From contig CAJTKE010000023.1 of NCBI GenBank assembly GCA_910576865.1, forward strand, positions 1-34,600: a stretch of DNA of 34,600 nucleotides, in the 5' to 3' direction. Origin of the DNA: an uncultured Oscillibacter sp. GTDB lineage: Bacteria > Bacillota > Clostridia > Oscillospirales > Oscillospiraceae. Position 1 is the stretch's first letter; every line of letters starts with the position of its first letter. The notes beneath the pieces are model-generated. The model searched no databases and was not told the origin of the DNA. It saw only the letters and a list, made by a program, of their open reading frames with translations. A program made the position numbers and the translations under genes. Below are positions 30,585 through 34,600 of the stretch, piece by piece.

Positions 30585-31062
30585 ATGAAACTTCCATTAT
30601 GACAAAACTGAGCATCTGAGGAAATCGACCAGATATCAATCTCCTTCCCTGGAAAGGAAATGACGCTGTACAAATCCTGTTCTTTCTGATATACTTGTAA
30701 AAAAAGGAAGTGTGGGATCACGAAATCGGCGAACTCTATGCGCGTTTGGCGTTTCAGTACGAGTCCTCGGTTGATTCGCTTTCAGCAAGACAATTCATGG
30801 ATATAGACCTTGCCACTATATCGAGAGAGAAGTTTTATGATTCTCTGAATGAGGAAAAACAACGGACATCTAAAAACCAGGGACTACCATAAAACCATGC
30901 GCTTATACATGAGGCTGATGACCAGCAAGGATATGGTGCCATTAACCGATCCGGCAAGGCAATATTCCGAAGAATCTTCTGGCTATGTTATTCAAAGCTG
31001 GATGCGCAGCCGCAACCCATTGGAGTCTCTCCGTCAATGGGAAAATGACATGAAAGAGAAAA
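30585..31062 (+). pseudogene. Decayed gene(s), including a KilA-N-like domain fragment
   Basis: A start with RBS GTGAGG at 30585 opens MKLPL and stops at once. The sense then continues in shifted frames as YDKTEHLRKSTRYQSPSLER, then NPVLSDILVKK. After a slip in an A-run comes VWDHEIGELYARLAFQYESS followed by VDSLSARQFMDIDL and ISREKFYDSLNEE. A further frame (ATG 30918) gives MVPLTDPARQYSEESSGYVI and QSWMRSRNPLESLRQWEND. That resembles the start of a KilA-N domain (the pattern isLTDiAr...vIqnWMRnRnTiEFLgiWE), after which the frame degenerates. The upstream portion is unrecognised. At least three lesions separate the pieces, so this is debris, possibly of two genes. Confidence 0.6.
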
Positions 31063-31236
31063 CATATGCAATTTTGCCGTGCTTGATATTATTTTGTTTC
31101 CAATACTCAAAAATGAGGAGTACGCCGTTTGGAGTTGGTAGAATCAAAACAGTTCAGTCAAACTATAACCTCACCGTACGACTTTAAATCTGGCATGTGA
31201 AATTGATAGAAACAGATAGAACAGGAGAGAGTGGAT

Positions 31237-33666
31237 ATGAGAATCGTCAATTTTAATGAAGTACGTGAATTAGTAATTGAGAGTATGCGGAAAAGGATGT
31301 TGATACCGATTCTCGGTTCTGGCTTCACCAGAGGGTGCAGTGCTTTTCAAGGCAGCGTTCCATCCGGGGCAGATTATCAGCAGCACATGATTACTGCCAT
31401 TCAGTTGAGTGGAGAGTTCACTCCCGATGAGACTACGCTTCTGTATTCTGCACCATTTTCGAAAGTATCTGGTATCTATCATGCCGTAATCCCAGCTGAA
31501 AAACAACATGAATATCTGAGGGCGAATTTTACAAATGTATTACTTGACAATTGCAGGCGTAAATTTCTGTCCATTCCATGGCCCTATGTTTACACGCTTA
31601 ACATTGATGATGCTATTGAGCGTAACAGCAACTTCCAATTTGTGGTGTATTCTAACCGTCGGGTGCGGAAAAACATCTTTGATGAATACAAATGTGTCAT
31701 CAAACTGCATGGAGATATCACAGAGATATTGAGTTATGAAGATTCAGTCAGTGAAATCTTCGATCAAAGACAATACATTGCCAGTATACACAATAATGCG
31801 TCTCTCCTCAGCAGACTTACTCATGATATTTCATATCAAAATCTGCTGTATATTGGCTGTAGCTTGTCGGATGAGATTGACCTGCTCTCTGTTTCAACGA
31901 ATTCCATTCCGAATGAGAACACTCGTTTCTACTGTACAACGAAAGCTCCATCCCGCATGGAGCAGTTTGATTTGGAACGTTATAAAATCACCCACTGTAT
32001 CGTATTCAACTCCTATCAGGAAATATACGATTCCATTTATGCGGCAGCGCAGGACGCAAAACGGATAAAGCCTGCTGAAATCGATTACTACCGTACATAT
32101 AAGTTCACCCCCTTGAGTGAGGAATTTGACTTGAACGAGTCTTATCTGTTTCACGGAAAGAGTCTGATTAACAAAGACAGATCCATCACTCTTCCTTATT
32201 TTTTCATTTCGCGGGATGAGACTGATCTGATAATTGAAAACATTCGTACCCACAGTCTGCAATTTCTTTTGGGAGGCGGATGCAGCGGAAAAACATATAT
32301 CGCAATTGATGTTGCCTCTCGTATAAGGGACCGAGACGTTTTCATCTTTGAATCAAAAGAAAGTTTGAGTGATGCCGCATTACAATCGCTTCTTGAACGC
32401 AAAAACCGCTTGATTATCGCCGACAGCAGCTCTCTGAGCATACGGCAGATTGAAAGGTTGATAAGAGCGAAAGATTTTCTGAAGAAGCAGGATATTTCTG
32501 TTCTGGTCATAGAGAATAAAAATAATCGTGATTTGGCCGGATTGATTCAACTTTTAGAGTTAACCGGTGTTATCGAGTCAAATTCTATCCCCCAGATCAG
32601 TCTTCTGAACAAATTCAACAAAAGAGAAACAGATGACATAAATCAGCGCTTGGTCACTGCTACTCTTGGCGTCTTCTCGGAAAATAAGAGTGTAGCGGAT
32701 AATATCATTGAGTGCAGCCACAATCTGATTCAGAAAAATCGATTTGACAAAATCGTACCCCGCTTTACTAATGAACGGCAGATTGCTTGTTTAATTGCCT
32801 TGGCAATTGAAAACAAGGTTTACTCTTCCAGGGCGGTGGAACTGGATTTGCTGCCAGAAATACATGAACAGGAAAAAGCTTCGAAACCATTAATCGAAAT
32901 TGAAAGCACTTGGAGTTTTGAAACAACCTCTTCGAACAACTCTCCGCTAAAATATGTTGCAAATGCCCAGCATTGGCTAAATTCTCAGTTGTTTGAGTTT
33001 TCCAAAACAAAACAGAACCAAGAACTTATCATTCGTGCCTATCACCAGATCATTTCAAGATTAATTAACATTTATGGGAAGCCAAACTTGCTATATAGCG
33101 ATAAATACGCACAATACAAGCCATACATTCTTTTTGATAACATCAATCAGATTTTTAAATCACAGGGTCTCGTTTTGATCCGGGGAATCTATGAAAACCT
33201 CAACGATCTGTTGTCTTCTGATCCCAATTATATGCATCAACGAGCCAAATGCTACATTCGTTCTGCCCGTTTTGAAAAAGACACATCAAAGAGACTGAAA
33301 TTTCTTGAAAAGGCGTACCGGGATGCGTGTGTTTCACTCTCCACGTTTGAAAAGAGATATGAAGACACAAGAAATGAAAAAATTCAGATATCGATCGCAC
33401 ACGTTGAATATACAAAGGCCCTTGTACTATGTCACCGATCCAAAGTTAAAAACTATCAGAGCTCTATTGAAAACACCCGAGCGGTAGAGATTCTATACAA
33501 GGCGTTGTCCTCACCATTCAATTCTTATGACTTTGCCAAGACAGACGTTTATAACTACGACAATGTGGTAATGGACCTGATTACGTCTGTAATTGCAGAT
33601 CGTTCCCTTGTTGATGCAAACGTCCATGCATTGTTGGAAGAGCTCTTCAAACACATAAAACCATAA
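31237..33666 (+). CDS. SIR2-domain STAND-like P-loop NTPase, candidate Avs5-like NADase defence protein
   Basis: 809 residues; ATG at 31237 has AGGAGA about ten bases upstream, while a GTG two codons earlier is too close to that site. The N-terminal SIR2 domain (about 15-280) has ILGSGFTRG for the NAD-binding GAGxS loop, TLNIDDAIE (catalytic Asn), KLHGDI (catalytic His158) and YIGCSLSDEIDL. Hence NAD+ hydrolysis is plausible. A P-loop NTPase follows, with Walker A LLGGGCSGKTYIA (346-353) and Walker B RLIIADSSS (Asp396). The remainder (about 480-809) is helical and rich in Tyr/Leu/Lys, with TPR-like spacing, the place of a sensor in STAND proteins. SIR2-STAND is the layout of AVAST type 5 proteins, which deplete NAD+ on sensing phage. 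The match is by architecture only. It has no partner gene; the KAP gene is 910 bp away behind terminators. Confidence 0.82.
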   Translation: MRIVNFNEVRELVIESMRKRMLIPILGSGFTRGCSAFQGSVPSGADYQQHMITAIQLSGEFTPDETTLLYSAPFSKVSGIYHAVIPAEKQHEYLRANFTNVLLDNCRRKFLSIPWPYVYTLNIDDAIERNSNFQFVVYSNRRVRKNIFDEYKCVIKLHGDITEILSYEDSVSEIFDQRQYIASIHNNASLLSRLTHDISYQNLLYIGCSLSDEIDLLSVSTNSIPNENTRFYCTTKAPSRMEQFDLERYKITHCIVFNSYQEIYDSIYAAAQDAKRIKPAEIDYYRTYKFTPLSEEFDLNESYLFHGKSLINKDRSITLPYFFISRDETDLIIENIRTHSLQFLLGGGCSGKTYIAIDVASRIRDRDVFIFESKESLSDAALQSLLERKNRLIIADSSSLSIRQIERLIRAKDFLKKQDISVLVIENKNNRDLAGLIQLLELTGVIESNSIPQISLLNKFNKRETDDINQRLVTATLGVFSENKSVADNIIECSHNLIQKNRFDKIVPRFTNERQIACLIALAIENKVYSSRAVELDLLPEIHEQEKASKPLIEIESTWSFETTSSNNSPLKYVANAQHWLNSQLFEFSKTKQNQELIIRAYHQIISRLINIYGKPNLLYSDKYAQYKPYILFDNINQIFKSQGLVLIRGIYENLNDLLSSDPNYMHQRAKCYIRSARFEKDTSKRLKFLEKAYRDACVSLSTFEKRYEDTRNEKIQISIAHVEYTKALVLCHRSKVKNYQSSIENTRAVEILYKALSSPFNSYDFAKTDVYNYDNVVMDLITSVIADRSLVDANVHALLEELFKHIKP

Positions 33667-33678
33667 TCAGCCAAAAAA

Positions 33679-33694
33679 GTTTGTCAACTCTCAT
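33679..33694 (+). repeat. Island direct repeat A (right copy)
   Basis: GTTTGTCAACTCTCAT, 15/16 identical to 26526-26541. It begins 13 bp after the SIR2-STAND stop codon. With repeat B at 33778-33802 it encloses only about 85 bp. Confidence 0.5.
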
Positions 33695-33777
33695 AAATGC
33701 TCTTTTTGCATACAATGACTCCAACAATTCAGAGGAAAGGCATAGAATTGTCCTTAAGATGGAAAGGCAAAAGTAAT

Positions 33778-33802
33778 TGCATCTTTTTTGTCAACACAAG
33801 AC
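33778..33802 (+). repeat. Island direct repeat B (right copy)
   Basis: TGCATCTTTTTTGTCAACAC then AAGAC, 24/25 identical to 30375-30399. The order A then B here repeats the order A (26526) ... B (30375) with nearly everything between removed. Confidence 0.6.
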
Positions 33803-33807
33803 CGCTC

Positions 33808-33908
33808 AGAAATTTCCACCGCCGTTCCGTTTCCGGCTCCGCCGAAAGCTGCACTGTGGTGGGAATTTCTTCGCTTTCGGGCTGGATTCGCTCCGCTGGA
33901 TTCCAGCC
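33808..33908. repeat. GC-rich inverted-repeat block in the AT-rich island
   Basis: AGAAATTTCCACC (33808-33820) pairs with GGTGGGAATTTCT (33858-33870) with one G-T pair, enclosing a GC-rich 37-nt centre. A second hairpin, GGCTGGA (33880-33886) with TCCAGCC (33902-33908), is followed by TGATTTTA. The rest of 33667-34073 holds no gene I can support. The block probably belongs to an inserted intergenic element. Confidence 0.5.
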
Positions 33909-34073
33909 TGATTTTAGGGCGGATGCATAGTCTGTAAACGACCCATCCCAATCTGAACAAGTTTGTGAGAATTGGCAGACCGGGCAGGGTTGTTTTATAC
34001 CTCAAACGTAAGCGTCAAATCTGTGAGACCAATAATTAAGCATATGATTCTCCCATAAGCCTCGGTCAGATAC

Positions 34074-34178
34074 TCATGAGGCACTCACTAACAACGCCTT
34101 AACTTGGCATGGTGTCTTATTTTTCAATGTGCGAAGTGAACGCGCTGTGTTATAGAATTCCATGGCTTCCATCGTGAA
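34074..34178 (-). pseudogene. C-terminal remnant of an IS3-like (DDE integrase core) transposase
   Basis: Thirty-four codons on the minus strand read FTMEAMEFYNTARSLRTLKN then KTPCQVKALLVSAS and stop. The pattern AMEFYNTxRxxxxLxNKTPxxV is the typical end of IS3-family OrfB integrase cores. There is no start and no upstream catalytic DDE part. Its 5' edge lies next to the tRNA-Pro promoter, so an old IS insertion or deletion ended there. Confidence 0.6.
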
Positions 34179-34189
34179 TCAACATGGTC

Positions 34190-34218
34190 TTGACATTTGG
34201 AGAAAAACTGCTTATAAT
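34190..34218 (+). promoter_or_regulatory. Consensus promoter of tRNA-Pro
   Basis: TTGACA (34190-34195), a 17-bp spacer and TATAAT (34213-34218), both hexamers perfect. The leader to the tRNA is about 45 nt. Confidence 0.9.
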
Positions 34219-34270
34219 GAATTAGCCGGATCGGTCAAGTGCTGACGCCCGGTGGTTCGTTGTCAGTTTT

Positions 34271-34346
34271 CCGGGTGTAGCGCAGTTGGTAGCGCGCATG
34301 GTTCGGGACCATGAGGCCGCGAGTTCGAGTCTCGCCACTTCGACCA
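34271..34346 (+). tRNA. tRNA-Pro (anticodon CGG), acceptor stem imperfect
   Basis: 76 nt with encoded CCA. D-arm GCGC/GCGC; anticodon stem CATGG/CCATG with loop TTCGGGA, hence anticodon CGG; T-arm GCGAG-TTCGAGT-CTCGC. Acceptor CCGGGTG against CACTTCG gives C-G, a C-C mismatch at 2:71, two G-U pairs and three good pairs. The 3' strand would pair fully with CGGAGTG, so the 5' strand looks altered. It may be a functional variant or a damaged copy. It forms the right boundary of the island. Confidence 0.85.
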
Positions 34347-34350
34347 CAAC

Positions 34351-34374
34351 AAACCGCTTAACGGCGGTTTTTTG
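34351..34374 (+). terminator. Terminator of tRNA-Pro
   Basis: AAACCGC (34351-34357) pairs with GCGGTTT (34364-34370) around TTAACG; a T-tract TTTTTTG runs through 34374. Confidence 0.85.
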
Positions 34375-34600
34375 TTTATATCATTTGCAAATCGCCGCGA
34401 GCGCATGTAAAAAGCGCACGATCAAGTGCGATAATAATGATTGCAAAAATTGCGCCGACGAACCCGTGCGGTCGGTACGTCGCGCCTCTCGATCGTTTTT
34501 CCGATTCGTTATGCTGTATTTGCCGCGCTATTAAAACGAGATCGCCAAACAATGGCATTAAACATTTCCGCACAAGGAGTTTTTTAGAATTTGTTTTGCG
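34375..34600. other. No gene recognised; possible start of a downstream gene at the window edge
   Basis: This stretch has intermediate base composition and a short hairpin (CGCAC 34415-34419 with GTGCG 34426-34430). I see no supportable coding sequence. AAGGAG near 34576 could be a ribosome site for a gene starting at the very end of the window, but no start can be chosen. Confidence 0.3.

Noticed and set aside
30502..30900. Type III toxin-antitoxin (RNA antitoxin, terminator, toxin)
   Set aside because: The promoter-RNA-terminator-gene order fits, but there are no tandem RNA repeats and the downstream gene is fragmented and not toxin-like.
28125..33666. KAP and SIR2-STAND genes as one two-component operon
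   Set aside because: 910 bp, two terminators, a separate promoter and gene debris lie between them; they are best treated as independent units on one island.
34376..34573. 65-codon minus-strand frame with a hydrophobic stretch
   Set aside because: No ribosome site, no family similarity recognised, and it runs through the tRNA-Pro terminator region.
1..34600. CRISPR array
   Set aside because: No regularly spaced direct repeats with unique spacers were seen in any intergenic region.

Overview
The window looks like a chromosomal segment of a high-GC, anaerobic Bacillota (class Clostridia, Oscillospiraceae-like gut commensal). The basis is GC-rich codon usage, AGGAGG-type ribosome binding sites with frequent GTG/TTG starts, many two-component and tricarboxylate-transport genes, and BmrR/MATE-type genes. 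The genus is an inference; no rRNA is present.

Layout. (1) 1-2676: a MATE transporter (cut by the window edge) and a choloylglycine-hydrolase/penicillin-V-acylase-type amidase form a minus-strand operon. They diverge from a BmrR-like MerR regulator, and the shared intergenic region carries a MerR-type 19-bp-spacer promoter. (2) 2722-6619: a VanY-like D,D-carboxypeptidase, then an OmpR-family response regulator, a HAMP histidine kinase and an uncharacterised membrane-anchored protein that overlaps the kinase gene. A 72-bp palindromic repeat sits between regulator and kinase and supplies the regulator's stop codon. (3) 6880-10272: a 1130-residue hybrid sensor kinase with two receiver domains, divergent from the response regulator. 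(4) 10402-23045: about twelve minus-strand genes for import and breakdown of a small sugar acid or hydroxyacid: DUF1537 kinase, Fe-alcohol dehydrogenase, DapA-like aldolase, PdxA2-like dehydrogenase, D-2-hydroxyacid dehydrogenase, a DUF3137-like membrane protein, a LarA-like protein, TctB/TctA/TctC, an AEC permease and an HpaI-type aldolase. The kinase + PdxA2 pair matches the known D-threonate to dihydroxyacetone-phosphate route. (5) 23298-26064: a divergent PrpR_N-type regulator with a degenerate AAA+ domain, followed by a sugar-phosphate isomerase/epimerase-like gene.

(6) 26074-34600: a remnant of an FtsX-type permease leads to tRNA-Leu(CAA). After this tRNA the base composition falls abruptly to AT-rich. 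This accessory island holds a catalytic-domain-less recombinase-domain protein, a decayed large serine recombinase, a KAP-family P-loop NTPase (733 aa), a short promoter-terminator transcription unit, KilA-N debris, and an 809-aa SIR2-STAND-like protein. Copies of TTTGTCAAC-containing repeats, an inverted-repeat element and an IS3-like transposase remnant follow, and the island ends at tRNA-Pro(CGG).

Most interesting. The KAP NTPase and the SIR2-STAND protein sit on a mobile island and are good candidates for anti-phage genes; this is an inference from domain architecture and context. The arrangement of the island repeats suggests a mobile element next to a small internally deleted copy of itself. 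The MerR-amidase-MATE cassette and the PrpR_N regulator that lacks GAFTGA are also notable.
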